DNA from: Dielma sp000508965
GTDB lineage: Bacteria > Bacillota_I > Bacilli_A > Erysipelotrichales > Erysipelotrichaceae
DNA: 64,000 bases
Assembly (NCBI GenBank): GCA_000508965.1
Contig: BAHV02000011.1
Span: 1-64,000 of the forward strand
Direction of reading: 5' to 3'
Shown here one piece after another: positions 16,227 to 23,716 of this stretch. The notes beneath the pieces are model-generated. The model was not told the origin of the DNA. It saw only the letters and a list, made by a program, of their open reading frames with translations, and searched no databases. Made by a program: the position numbers and the translations under genes. The stretch's first letter is position 1. The number at the start of each line of letters is the position of its first letter.

Positions 16227-17186
16227 ATGAACTATCTGATTTATGGCGAAGACCGCGGCCGGATTCAAAAAGAAATCAAGAAAATCGTAAAGGATAATAT
16301 GTCAAATGATATTAAGCCGGATACGATTACATACAATATGGCAACAACATCACTGGAAGAAATTCTGGCCGATGCTCAAACCATTCCTTTTTTTACTGAG
16401 CATAAAATCATTGTCGCTCAAAACTGCAGCTTTTTAAGCGCGGCCAACGAGGGCAGTCAAAATACTGAGAGCTTAGAGGCTTATCTCGATCACCCGATGT
16501 TAACGACTACATTGATTTTAAGCGGTAATTTTGAAAAGGTCGATAAACGTAAAAAAATCGTGAAAACGATTCAGAAGACATGCCGGGTAATCAGCTGTTC
16601 AACATTGGATGAGCAGGGGAAAAGAGCTCAGGTCATACAGACGCTGAAAGCCAGCCAGCTTAAACTCAGTGATGAGGAGCTGAATCATCTTGTCAGTCTG
16701 CTGCCCTGTGATTCGGCAATCATCGAAAATGAATTGGCTAAGCTGATCGCATATCCCGACACCCTAAACATACGGATCATCGATCTGTTAATTACCAGGC
16801 AGATTGAGGATGATGTATTTGCGCTGGCCGATGCAATCATGAAGGGAAGGGAGAAACAAGTATTCAAGATCTGGAACGATCTGAATGCGTTGAATAAAGA
16901 ACCAATATTTATGATATCTGTGCTGGCATCGCAGTTTCGTTTTTATTATCAAGTAAAAACCTTGCTGGTGAGCGGACTGAATGAAAATGACATCACTCAG
17001 GAATTAAAGGCACATCCATATCGCATCAAGCTAAGCGTAAAAGCGGTTGGCGCGGTGAGCTGTGATCAGCTGCTGAAAGTATTGGCGATGCTGGCGGATA
17101 CCGATCAGAAAATAAAGGGCGGTTTGCTTGATAAACAATTGGGCTTTGAATTATTTCTCATACATTGTAAAGGAGTATTTGCGTGA
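16227..17186 (+). CDS. holA: DNA polymerase III delta subunit
   Basis: A 319-residue clamp-loader delta subunit (YqeN in Bacillus). Typical features are MNYLIYGEDRGRIQKEIKKI at the start, the TIPFFTEHKIIVAQNC and LILSGNFEKVDKRKKI segments, and the C-terminal LLDKQLGFELFLIHC. It opens the beta clamp for loading. It begins 8 bases after comEC and its stop overlaps the sdaA start by four bases (GTGA). Confidence 0.9.
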   Translation: MNYLIYGEDRGRIQKEIKKIVKDNMSNDIKPDTITYNMATTSLEEILADAQTIPFFTEHKIIVAQNCSFLSAANEGSQNTESLEAYLDHPMLTTTLILSGNFEKVDKRKKIVKTIQKTCRVISCSTLDEQGKRAQVIQTLKASQLKLSDEELNHLVSLLPCDSAIIENELAKLIAYPDTLNIRIIDLLITRQIEDDVFALADAIMKGREKQVFKIWNDLNALNKEPIFMISVLASQFRFYYQVKTLLVSGLNENDITQELKAHPYRIKLSVKAVGAVSCDQLLKVLAMLADTDQKIKGGLLDKQLGFELFLIHCKGVFA

Positions 17187-18412
17187 AATCATTAAAAGAA
17201 TTATATCGGATAGGGCCAGGACCTTCATCCTCACATACATTAGGACCGCAGCGGGCGGCAAAATTATTTCAGGAAGCTTATCCGCAGGCAGCATCTTATC
17301 TTGCTGAACTCTATGGTTCACTTTCGTTTACCGGCAAAGGTCATTTGACTGATGCCATCATTATTAAAACCTTCTTACCTAAGAACTGTAAAGTATGCTT
17401 TATGCAGGAAACCGCTCCTGAACATGCAAACACGATGGTTTTGAAAGCCTTGGACGAAGCAGGTGCAGTCATTGGTGAATGGACGGTTTATTCTGTAGGC
17501 GGCGGTGCAATCAAGGTTAAGGGCAGTGCTGATCTTGAACCTGAAGAAATCTATCTGCATCATTCCTTTGCGGAAATCATGGCATACTGCAAGCAGCGAA
17601 ATATTCGTTTGGCACAGTATACGGATGAATTTGAGGCATTGGATGATTACATGAATGAAATATTAGATCAAATGTTATCTACTGTGGCAACCGGCTGTAT
17701 GACCACCGGTGTACTGCCTGGCCGTTTGCAGCTTGAACGAGTAGCCAGCGGTTTATACAACAAAGCAAAGCAAGCGGCTGATCCATCGCGTAAGCAGAAG
17801 CTTCTGATTATGGCTTATGCTTATGGTGCCAGTGAGCAAAATGCCGGCGGTGGTACAACGGTGACTGCCCCGACATTAGGTGCCAGCGGTGTTCTGCCGG
17901 CTGTGATTACTTATTATTACCGTGATTTAAAGATCGATCGCAAGAAAATTATAGACGGTCTGAAAATTGCCGGCATTATCGGTAATCTTATTAAAACCAA
18001 TGCGACTATTTCCGGCGCCCAAGGCGGTTGCCAAGCGGAGATCGGCGCAGCCTGCGCGATGGCGGCAGCGTTAGTGGCTAGTCTTCATGACATGGATGAT
18101 GATAAAATTGAATATGCGGCTGAAATCGGGATTGAACATTTCTTAGGCCTGACTTGTGATCCGGTCGGCGGTTATGTGATGATTCCGTGCATTGAGCGAA
18201 ACTCAGTGGCCGCCCTAAGAGCCATTGATGCGGCGTTTATGGCTGAGGAATTAGGCTCATTAAAGGATCATCGTGTCAGTTTTGATATGGTCGTCAATAC
18301 AATGAATTATACTGGCAGAAAGATTGCTATTGAATTAAAGGAAACTAGCCTCGGCGGCCTTGCGACCGTAGTGCCGCTGGCTGCTTCAGAACCTAAAAAA
18401 CACTGTGAGTAA
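17183..18412 (+). CDS. sdaA: L-serine dehydratase, iron-sulfur type, fused single chain
   Basis: A 409-residue one-chain enzyme that begins at GTG 17183 within the holA stop. The beta part has GPGPSSSHTLGPQRAA and the alpha part has ASEQNAGGGTTVTAPTLGASG. Three cysteine motifs (GGCQAEIGAACAMA, TCDPVGGYV, IPCIERN) are the ligands expected for a [4Fe-4S] cluster. It deaminates serine to pyruvate and ammonia. Bacillus has separate alpha and beta chains, and this gene is not part of the competence block there, so it is an insertion in the conserved order. Confidence 0.9.
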   Translation: MKSLKELYRIGPGPSSSHTLGPQRAAKLFQEAYPQAASYLAELYGSLSFTGKGHLTDAIIIKTFLPKNCKVCFMQETAPEHANTMVLKALDEAGAVIGEWTVYSVGGGAIKVKGSADLEPEEIYLHHSFAEIMAYCKQRNIRLAQYTDEFEALDDYMNEILDQMLSTVATGCMTTGVLPGRLQLERVASGLYNKAKQAADPSRKQKLLIMAYAYGASEQNAGGGTTVTAPTLGASGVLPAVITYYYRDLKIDRKKIIDGLKIAGIIGNLIKTNATISGAQGGCQAEIGAACAMAAALVASLHDMDDDKIEYAAEIGIEHFLGLTCDPVGGYVMIPCIERNSVAALRAIDAAFMAEELGSLKDHRVSFDMVVNTMNYTGRKIAIELKETSLGGLATVVPLAASEPKKHCE

Positions 18413-18454
18413 GCATTTTCACGCTGATCTCAGTGCTTTTTTTCTGCATAAAAA

Positions 18455-18476
18455 AACTAGCTCATCTGAACTAGTT
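18455..18476 (-). terminator. Terminator of rpsT (minus strand)
   Basis: AACTAG (18455-18460) pairs with CTAGTT (18471-18476). On the minus strand it runs into a T tract (A run at 18450-18456). Confidence 0.75.
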
Positions 18477-18479
18477 TAA

Positions 18480-18743
18480 TTAAGCGATTTTATTGATTGC
18501 TGCAGCCAGACGAGCTTTTTGTCTGCTGGCATAATTCTTATGGTGAATTCCGCTAGAGATCGCTTTGTCTAATTTAGAACTTGCATGGTTGTATGCAGCA
18601 ATGGCAGCCGCTTTATCATTCGCATCAACAGCAACAATTACGTTTTTGATTGCAGTTTTCAGCTCAGATCTTTGAGCAGCATTAGCCATGTGTTTTTTAT
18701 CATTAGTTAAGACACGCTTCTTTTGTGACTTGATATTTGGCAT
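18480..18743 (-). CDS. rpsT: 30S ribosomal protein S20
   Basis: An 87-residue basic protein: MPNIKSQKKRVLTNDKKHMANAAQRSELKT, then the S20 pattern ASSKLDKAISSGIHHKNYASRQKARL. It is on the minus strand inside a plus-strand block, with RBS AGGAGGTG before ATG. The promoter is read on the minus strand as TGTTATAAT at 18779-18787. Confidence 0.97.
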   Translation of the reverse strand: MPNIKSQKKRVLTNDKKHMANAAQRSELKTAIKNVIVAVDANDKAAAIAAYNHASSKLDKAISSGIHHKNYASRQKARLAAAINKIA

Positions 18744-18803
18744 TCCGACACCTCCTAATTTTTTTCATTTGCCTTTAGATTATAACAAAAGTTATTATGA
18801 AAT

Positions 18804-18833
18804 GCAATAAGACAAATAAAAAAAGACATACTA
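18804..18833 (+). promoter_or_regulatory. Possible sigma-F/G type forespore promoter of gpr
   Basis: GCAATA (18804-18809), a 17-base spacer, then CATACTA (18827-18833). The -10 resembles the forespore CATnnTA consensus. gpr is transcribed by sigma F/G in Bacillus. The match is by eye only. Confidence 0.4.
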
Positions 18834-18850
18834 TCGTAGAGGTGAATCGA

Positions 18851-19693
18851 ATGAAAAAAGCAGATTACATGCCAAGAACGGATTTTGCTGATGAGGTAAT
18901 TACCTCAATGGGTGAATTTGAGCATTACAACCGGATTGAAAAAAAGATGCCGAATATGAAAATGAATTGGGTGAAAGTATTCAATGATGAAAATGAATTT
19001 AAGAAGCAGAAGGGGGACTATATCACTCTGGAATATAAACAGATGGATGATGCGCTTTTGCGTGACGGCATCAGTGAAGAAGTGGTGAATTGTCTCGATC
19101 AGTTAACCAGCGAAATCGTTGTGAATAAGGTACTGGTAGTTGGTTTAGGCAATAAAGAAATGATTTCGGATGCCATTGGGCCTAAAACCGCGGAACAGAT
19201 TTTGGTAACCGCGCATCTGTTTGAAAATCATCAGGATGTCGGAGATGGTGTCAGCAACTGCGCGGCCATCGCCCCCAAGGTCATGGGACAGACTGGTCTT
19301 GAATCAGCCCGTATCGTAAAAGGTGTCGTTGACTTTTATCAGCCTGATTTACTGATTACCGTTGATGCGCTGGCGACAAATACACTTTCCAGAATCAACC
19401 GTGTCGTACAGATCAGCAACACCGGCATCGTGCCTGGCAGCGGGGTGGGCAACCACCGATTGGCAATCAATCATGAAACGATGCAGATTCCGGTTATTGC
19501 GATTGGTGTCGCAACGGTAACGACGATCGGCGCCATCGTACATGATGTACTTAATGAAGAATGTGAATTAAAGCATGACCAGCTGGACTGTATCGTAACG
19601 CCGAGAAGCATGGACATCGAATGCGATCAGATTGCCAGCATTTTGTCGAAAAGTATCAATTGTTTTATCCATCCGGATTATGAATCGATGTAA
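18851..19693 (+). CDS. gpr: Spore germination protease Gpr
   Basis: A 280-residue protein from ATG 18851, which has RBS GAGGTGA; the upstream ATG 18797 is rejected for lack of one. It begins with a short pro-region, MKKADYMPRTDFADE, and carries VVGLGNKEMISDAIGPKTAEQI, ITVDALATNTLSRINRVVQISNTGIVPGSGVGNHR and IGVATVTT, all characteristic of Gpr. The enzyme degrades small acid-soluble proteins when spores germinate. It is shorter than Bacillus Gpr (about 370). It forms a sporulation pair with spoIIP. Confidence 0.93.
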   Translation: MKKADYMPRTDFADEVITSMGEFEHYNRIEKKMPNMKMNWVKVFNDENEFKKQKGDYITLEYKQMDDALLRDGISEEVVNCLDQLTSEIVVNKVLVVGLGNKEMISDAIGPKTAEQILVTAHLFENHQDVGDGVSNCAAIAPKVMGQTGLESARIVKGVVDFYQPDLLITVDALATNTLSRINRVVQISNTGIVPGSGVGNHRLAINHETMQIPVIAIGVATVTTIGAIVHDVLNEECELKHDQLDCIVTPRSMDIECDQIASILSKSINCFIHPDYESM

Positions 19694-19695
19694 CT

Positions 19696-19723
19696 CATAA
19701 ATGACTGGGCCAACACATAGAAT
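19696..19723 (+). promoter_or_regulatory. Possible sigma-E type promoter of spoIIP
   Basis: CATAA (19696-19700) and, after 15 bases, CATAGAAT (19716-19723), similar to the mother-cell -10 CATACAnT. It is a visual match only, supported by the gene downstream. Confidence 0.35.
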
Positions 19724-19743
19724 GACAAAGAGGAGGCCGGTCA

Positions 19744-20619
19744 ATGAAAACATCGTTTCAAATCTTTATCAAGCTTTGCGCACTGGTGCTTTTTTTTGCC
19801 TGCACACCATTTTTGGAGGGTATAAAAACATCGGTGAATGAACAGACACTGGCCAAGCATTTGGTTTACACGAATTTGGATATTGAACCTGTGGATCTTC
19901 AGGATTCTTTAAATGTGATCAGTGTGCCTAAAACGGAGAATGTGCCGATTGAAGAAACCGAGCCGCCGCTGCCAAATGAACTGCCGGCTGAACCAATCGA
20001 GGAAATGGAGAACCCGCCGGTGATTGAACCAATTCAGCCGCAGCCAATAAAAGATAAATCGATTTATATCTATAATACGCATCAGCAGGAGGCATACATC
20101 GGTGAGCTTACCGTTTATAATGCTGCACAGGTTTTGGCTGATAAGCTGCGAACCTTAGGCTATACGGTTATTGTAGAGGATGGCGATTTTGTGAAATACG
20201 GACAGGAAAATGATATGGATTACAATATGTCATATCAGATATCCCGTAAATTTATCACTGATGCGATTATGAATAACGGCGGCTTTGATTTGATTATCGA
20301 TTTTCACCGTGACTCCGTGCCAAGAGAAAGCACTTATATTACGGTTAATGGCATCGATTATGCGAAAATGATGTGTGTTATCGGCTCTCTTACTGATAAC
20401 TCCTATGAAATAACTAAGACAGCTTCGACATTGTACGACAGCTGCAACTCTTTGGTCAGTGGTATAATGAAGAACACAATGACCCGAGAGGCTTATTACA
20501 ATCAGGATATGAGTAACAAGATGCTTCTGATTGAGGTAGGCAGCGATAACAATACGTTTGATGAAGTTAAAAATAGTGTTGATATCTTAGCTTTGGGCAT
20601 TGCACAGATTCTGGGGTGA
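19744..20619 (+). CDS. spoIIP: Stage II sporulation protein P
   Basis: A 291-residue exported cell-wall hydrolase. It has an N-terminal membrane segment (about residues 6-22), an acidic proline-rich linker (about 62-102), then the SpoIIP domain. The likely catalytic residues are present: H113 in YNTHQQEAY, H188 in IDFHRDS and E264 in LIEVGSDNNT. It acts as amidase/endopeptidase in septal peptidoglycan thinning during engulfment, with SpoIID and SpoIIM. RBS GAGGAGG precedes ATG 19744. Confidence 0.93.
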   Translation: MKTSFQIFIKLCALVLFFACTPFLEGIKTSVNEQTLAKHLVYTNLDIEPVDLQDSLNVISVPKTENVPIEETEPPLPNELPAEPIEEMENPPVIEPIQPQPIKDKSIYIYNTHQQEAYIGELTVYNAAQVLADKLRTLGYTVIVEDGDFVKYGQENDMDYNMSYQISRKFITDAIMNNGGFDLIIDFHRDSVPRESTYITVNGIDYAKMMCVIGSLTDNSYEITKTASTLYDSCNSLVSGIMKNTMTREAYYNQDMSNKMLLIEVGSDNNTFDEVKNSVDILALGIAQILG

Positions 20620-20623
20620 TGCG

Positions 20624-20917
20624 ATGAAACGCTTTTTTGCGGATGGTATGCTGATCTTTATTTTGGTTGGCATCGGCTCAACGCTGATGAAACAACAAGG
20701 TGAAGAGCCGATTACAATGCAGTACAGAATTGAAGAATTTGAAAAATCAGTCGATGAGCAGCAAATCATTGAGCCGCAGGTTGAAGGTGCTTCGCTCAAT
20801 AAAATCGAAATGAATAAAGCTGCGAAACTGGCTGAGGGTACAAGTGAGGTTATCGTGCAGGTAGTCGATACGACAGTCAGTATGATTACGTCATTGTTTA
20901 TCAGTGTGATAGAATGA
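20624..20917 (+). CDS. YqxA-like small membrane protein (by position)
   Basis: A 97-residue protein with one N-terminal membrane segment (MKRFFADGMLIFILVGIGSTLM) followed by an acidic soluble tail. ATG 20624 follows the spoIIP stop by four bases and has GGGGTGAT upstream. In Bacillus the gene after spoIIP is yqxA (DUF3679), of similar size and layout. The identification rests mainly on position; similarity in the C-terminal half is weak. The function is unknown. Confidence 0.55.
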   Translation: MKRFFADGMLIFILVGIGSTLMKQQGEEPITMQYRIEEFEKSVDEQQIIEPQVEGASLNKIEMNKAAKLAEGTSEVIVQVVDTTVSMITSLFISVIE

Positions 20918-20940
20918 ACCTGTATACAGGTTCTTTTCTT
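20916..20940 (+). terminator. Terminator after the yqxA-like gene
   Basis: GAACCTG (20916-20922) pairs with CAGGTTC (20927-20933) around TATA, followed by a T-rich tail. Confidence 0.8.
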
Positions 20941-20989
20941 TTAGCTGACCATCCAGTTTACGCTAACCATTTTCTTGAAGGAAAAGCTG

Positions 20990-20998
20990 TGGTATAAT
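20990..20998 (+). promoter_or_regulatory. Extended -10 promoter of fmt
   Basis: TGGTATAAT fits the extended -10 consensus TGnTATAAT, about 20 bases before the fmt start. Confidence 0.65.
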
Positions 20999-21017
20999 TA
21001 AGCGCGAGGTGAGCACG

Positions 21018-21956
21018 ATGAGCGAACAAAGAATAATTTTTATGGGAACACCGGTATTCGCATGCGGGATTCTGCAGCGATTGATTGATGAAGGCAGCAA
21101 TGTTGTCGGTGTTGTATCCCAGCCTGATAAAAAAGTTGGCCGCAGGCAGGAACTTCAGCCGACTCCGGTCAAGCAGCTGGCTGAAAAGTATCGGATACCG
21201 GTACTGCAGCCGCAGCGGATCAAAGAGGATTATGAGCCGATACTGGCATTAAAACCGGATATGATCATTACATGTGCCTATGGACAAATCGTTCCGCAAA
21301 TTGTTTTGGATGCGCCGGCATATGGCTGCATCAATGTTCATGCATCTTTATTGCCGCGTCTGCGCGGCGGGGCGCCGATTCATAAGGCAATCATATATGG
21401 GGAAGCTGAAACCGGCGTATCGATTATGAGAATGGTTAAGAAAATGGATGCCGGCCCAGTCTGTGCCGTCGCTTCACTTAAAATCAGTGAGTTAGATACA
21501 ACTGGCACGCTGCATGATAAGCTAATGATTTTAGGGGCTGACTGTCTGGCTGAAGTATTGCCGAAGCTTTTTGCAAATGAAGCAAGATTTATCGAACAGG
21601 ATGAGAGCCAGGCAACGTTTGCTTGGAATATTTCCAAGGAGGAAGAGCTGATTGATTTCAATCAGCCGGCCAAAGCTGTCTATAACCATCTGCGCGGATT
21701 AATTCCATCGCCTGTGGGATATGCGCTGATCAATGGCAAAAAGATGAAATTTCATCAAGTCTCTTTGAGTTTGGAAAAAAGCGATGCAGCGTGCGGAACC
21801 ATTTTGGGTTTTGACGCGGATTCAATGAAAGTGGCTGTGGCTGGCGGTATCATTCACATCCATCAGCTACAGTTGGAAGGTAAGTCAAAAACCAGTGCCC
21901 GTGAATTTTATAACGGAGCTGGACGCAGTTATATCGGGAAGGAATTTAACAAATGA
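21018..21956 (+). CDS. fmt: Methionyl-tRNA formyltransferase
   Basis: A 312-residue enzyme from ATG 21018 (RBS GAGGTGAG). Conserved features are IIFMGTPVFA, VSQPDKKVGR, NVHASLLPRLRGGAPIHKAI (formyl-folate site) and the tRNA-binding C-terminal domain with LIPSPVGYA. It formylates initiator Met-tRNA. In this genome fmt sits between spoIIP/yqxA and lepA, away from the usual def-fmt-rsmB setting. It overlaps the ECF gene by four bases. Confidence 0.95.
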   Translation: MSEQRIIFMGTPVFACGILQRLIDEGSNVVGVVSQPDKKVGRRQELQPTPVKQLAEKYRIPVLQPQRIKEDYEPILALKPDMIITCAYGQIVPQIVLDAPAYGCINVHASLLPRLRGGAPIHKAIIYGEAETGVSIMRMVKKMDAGPVCAVASLKISELDTTGTLHDKLMILGADCLAEVLPKLFANEARFIEQDESQATFAWNISKEEELIDFNQPAKAVYNHLRGLIPSPVGYALINGKKMKFHQVSLSLEKSDAACGTILGFDADSMKVAVAGGIIHIHQLQLEGKSKTSAREFYNGAGRSYIGKEFNK

Positions 21957-22447
21957 AATTAAAGGAAATAGTGTTTGGGGCTTTTGGAATTGCGGCAATT
22001 TTTATTTTAACGGCGTTTATCTCGCTGCCGGTAGCGAACCTTGGTTACATTAATATCGGCGATGCGATGATCATGCTGTTTGCATCTGTGTTGGAATCAT
22101 CACCGTTGGCTTTTCTGGTCTCCGGCATTGCCAGCTGCCTGTCGGATATTTATTTGGGTTTTCCTCAGTATGCGATTTTTACATTTATTATTAAAGGTTC
22201 GGAAGGTCTGCTGGTATCCTTGCTGGCACGCCGTTTTAAAAAGAAACTGCCGGCTTTTGTCTGCGGAGCCATCATTGTTGTGGCAGGTTATGCGCTGACA
22301 GATGTTTTTTTAACGATGCAGTGGGCAAGTGCTTTTGCTTCCGTCGGTATGAATTTTGTACAGGTAGCTGTCTCGTTAACACTGGCGATGGCATTAAGCA
22401 AACCTTTTGCGAAAATATCGGATAAATTTCTGCAGGTTATCCGCTGA
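21953..22447 (+). CDS. ECF transporter substrate-binding (S) component, substrate unknown
   Basis: A 164-residue integral membrane protein with about five or six hydrophobic segments and the ECF S-component pattern LPVANLGYINIGDAMIMLFASVL, GIASCLSDIYLGFPQYAIFTFIIKGSEGLL. S-components bind a vitamin or other micronutrient and use a shared EcfAA'T module encoded elsewhere. No riboswitch is visible to suggest the ligand. It is co-transcribed with fmt (ATGA overlap). Confidence 0.75.
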   Translation: MKLKEIVFGAFGIAAIFILTAFISLPVANLGYINIGDAMIMLFASVLESSPLAFLVSGIASCLSDIYLGFPQYAIFTFIIKGSEGLLVSLLARRFKKKLPAFVCGAIIVVAGYALTDVFLTMQWASAFASVGMNFVQVAVSLTLAMALSKPFAKISDKFLQVIR

Positions 22448-22521
22448 TTGCGGTAAGTTGTTTAGGTTTCCTTGCTGATTATTAAAATTGAGCTAAAATA
22501 AAATTAGTACCGGGAGGTTTC

Positions 22522-23055
22522 ATGTTTAAAGTTAAATTTTTGGCTGAACAGAAGGCACGTGTTCTGAAGCAGCTGCATATCGAAGAACAGTCTGATTATC
22601 AGATCGTACTCTGCGAGAAGGCTGATGACATTGAAGCTGATAAGATCAACCTTTGTTTTGCTTATGAGCATCTGGATCAGGTAAACAAGCTGATGGCTTT
22701 TAAAAATACACCGTTAAGCATTAAAGTGCCATGCACATCAGAACGCGGCGAAGAAATGGTCGCTTTGCATATGATTGATTTTATCGAATCATTCGGCAAT
22801 GAGATCAGTGCTTCCGTGAATCGGCGAGTGCTGCGGATCAGCAGTAAGCTCTATAAGCTTGAGGAAGAATGGCGTAAATACGGCTTTATCAGGATCTCTA
22901 AATCGCAGATTGTCAATGTAGGTAAAATAGCCGCTATCAAACGGGGCTTTAATGGCAAACTACTCCTTGTACTTGAGAATAATCAGCACCTTGAGGTCAA
23001 TCGCAGTTTTGTGAAAGACTTTAAGGCATATATGGAAGGGAGGAAACCGTTATGA
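22522..23055 (+). CDS. LytTR-family DNA-binding regulator
   Basis: A 177-residue protein with a LytTR DNA-binding domain at about residues 85-170 (RVLRISSKLYKLEEEWRKYGFIRISKSQIVNVGKIAAIKRGFNGKLLLVLENNQHLEVNRSF, in part). The N-terminal part is not a receiver domain. It resembles stand-alone LytTR regulators paired with a membrane protein. It overlaps the downstream two-segment membrane protein by four bases, so they may form a regulator/inhibitor pair. Confidence 0.8.
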   Translation: MFKVKFLAEQKARVLKQLHIEEQSDYQIVLCEKADDIEADKINLCFAYEHLDQVNKLMAFKNTPLSIKVPCTSERGEEMVALHMIDFIESFGNEISASVNRRVLRISSKLYKLEEEWRKYGFIRISKSQIVNVGKIAAIKRGFNGKLLLVLENNQHLEVNRSFVKDFKAYMEGRKPL

Positions 23056-23528
23056 AATGGGTGATTGCTTTTTGTTTGCTGCTGGCTGCCCTGGCTTTAG
23101 CGGTTGTTTCGATTCAGGAGGCATCCTTAAACAGTCAATTAGATGCACGGCAGCGCGAATTAGGTTATACTTCAAAAAAACGTCCGTTTTACTTTGGCAA
23201 GCGTTACCTATCCCTGCTGCTTACTGCCGCTGCGTTCTTGGTGGTGCTGCCTTCCTCTTCGCCTGCCGATGAGCCGGAATCAAATCCCATCAGTGTCATG
23301 AGTCTTGATCCGTCAACACAAAAATCAAGGGCCCTTGATCAAGATGTTTCGCCAATCATTCAATTGCAGGCGGGGGTTCTGCTTGAAGAAAAGGCGGTTG
23401 ATGTCGCAGATCATCCAATGATCGGCAGGTATCATGAAGGTGAACTGACTTATAGTGTTTATATTGTTGATAATGAACTGATCTTTCAGAATCAGGATGG
23501 AAAGACATATGTGAATCAATTAAAATGA
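23052..23528 (+). CDS. Membrane protein of unknown function, partner of the LytTR regulator
   Basis: A 158-residue protein with two hydrophobic segments (about 3-20 and 52-66) and a C-terminal domain of about 90 residues, probably extracytoplasmic, ending DNELIFQNQDGKTYVNQLK. I recognise no family. The start overlaps the LytTR gene stop, and a terminator follows, so the two genes close one transcript. Confidence 0.6.
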   Translation: MKWVIAFCLLLAALALAVVSIQEASLNSQLDARQRELGYTSKKRPFYFGKRYLSLLLTAAAFLVVLPSSSPADEPESNPISVMSLDPSTQKSRALDQDVSPIIQLQAGVLLEEKAVDVADHPMIGRYHEGELTYSVYIVDNELIFQNQDGKTYVNQLK

Positions 23529-23558
23529 CAAAAATTTAAAATATGTCATTTTTTTTGC
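23524..23558 (+). terminator. Terminator after the LytTR/membrane protein pair
   Basis: AATGACA (23524-23530) pairs with TGTCATT (23544-23550), followed by a long T run. Confidence 0.8.
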
Positions 23559-23678
23559 TCATTTTTAGGAAAATCTACGTGTATTTTCGATTTATTCTTT
23601 TTATAAGTGCTGGATTCCTGTTAATTGTAAAATTAATTCGCTTATCAAAAAGCTTGTGTTTGCTAATTATGAAACATT

Positions 23679-23687
23679 TGTTATAAT
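23679..23687 (+). promoter_or_regulatory. Extended -10 promoter of lepA
   Basis: TGTTATAAT, about 30 bases upstream of the lepA start, fits the extended -10 consensus. Confidence 0.6.
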
Positions 23688-23716
23688 AAAGAAGATTTTT
23701 AGATAGGAGTGGTTCG

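Noticed and set aside
20587..20799. Minus-strand frame opposite the spoIIP/yqxA junction
   Set aside because: It is a shadow of two plus-strand genes with RBS and conserved context.
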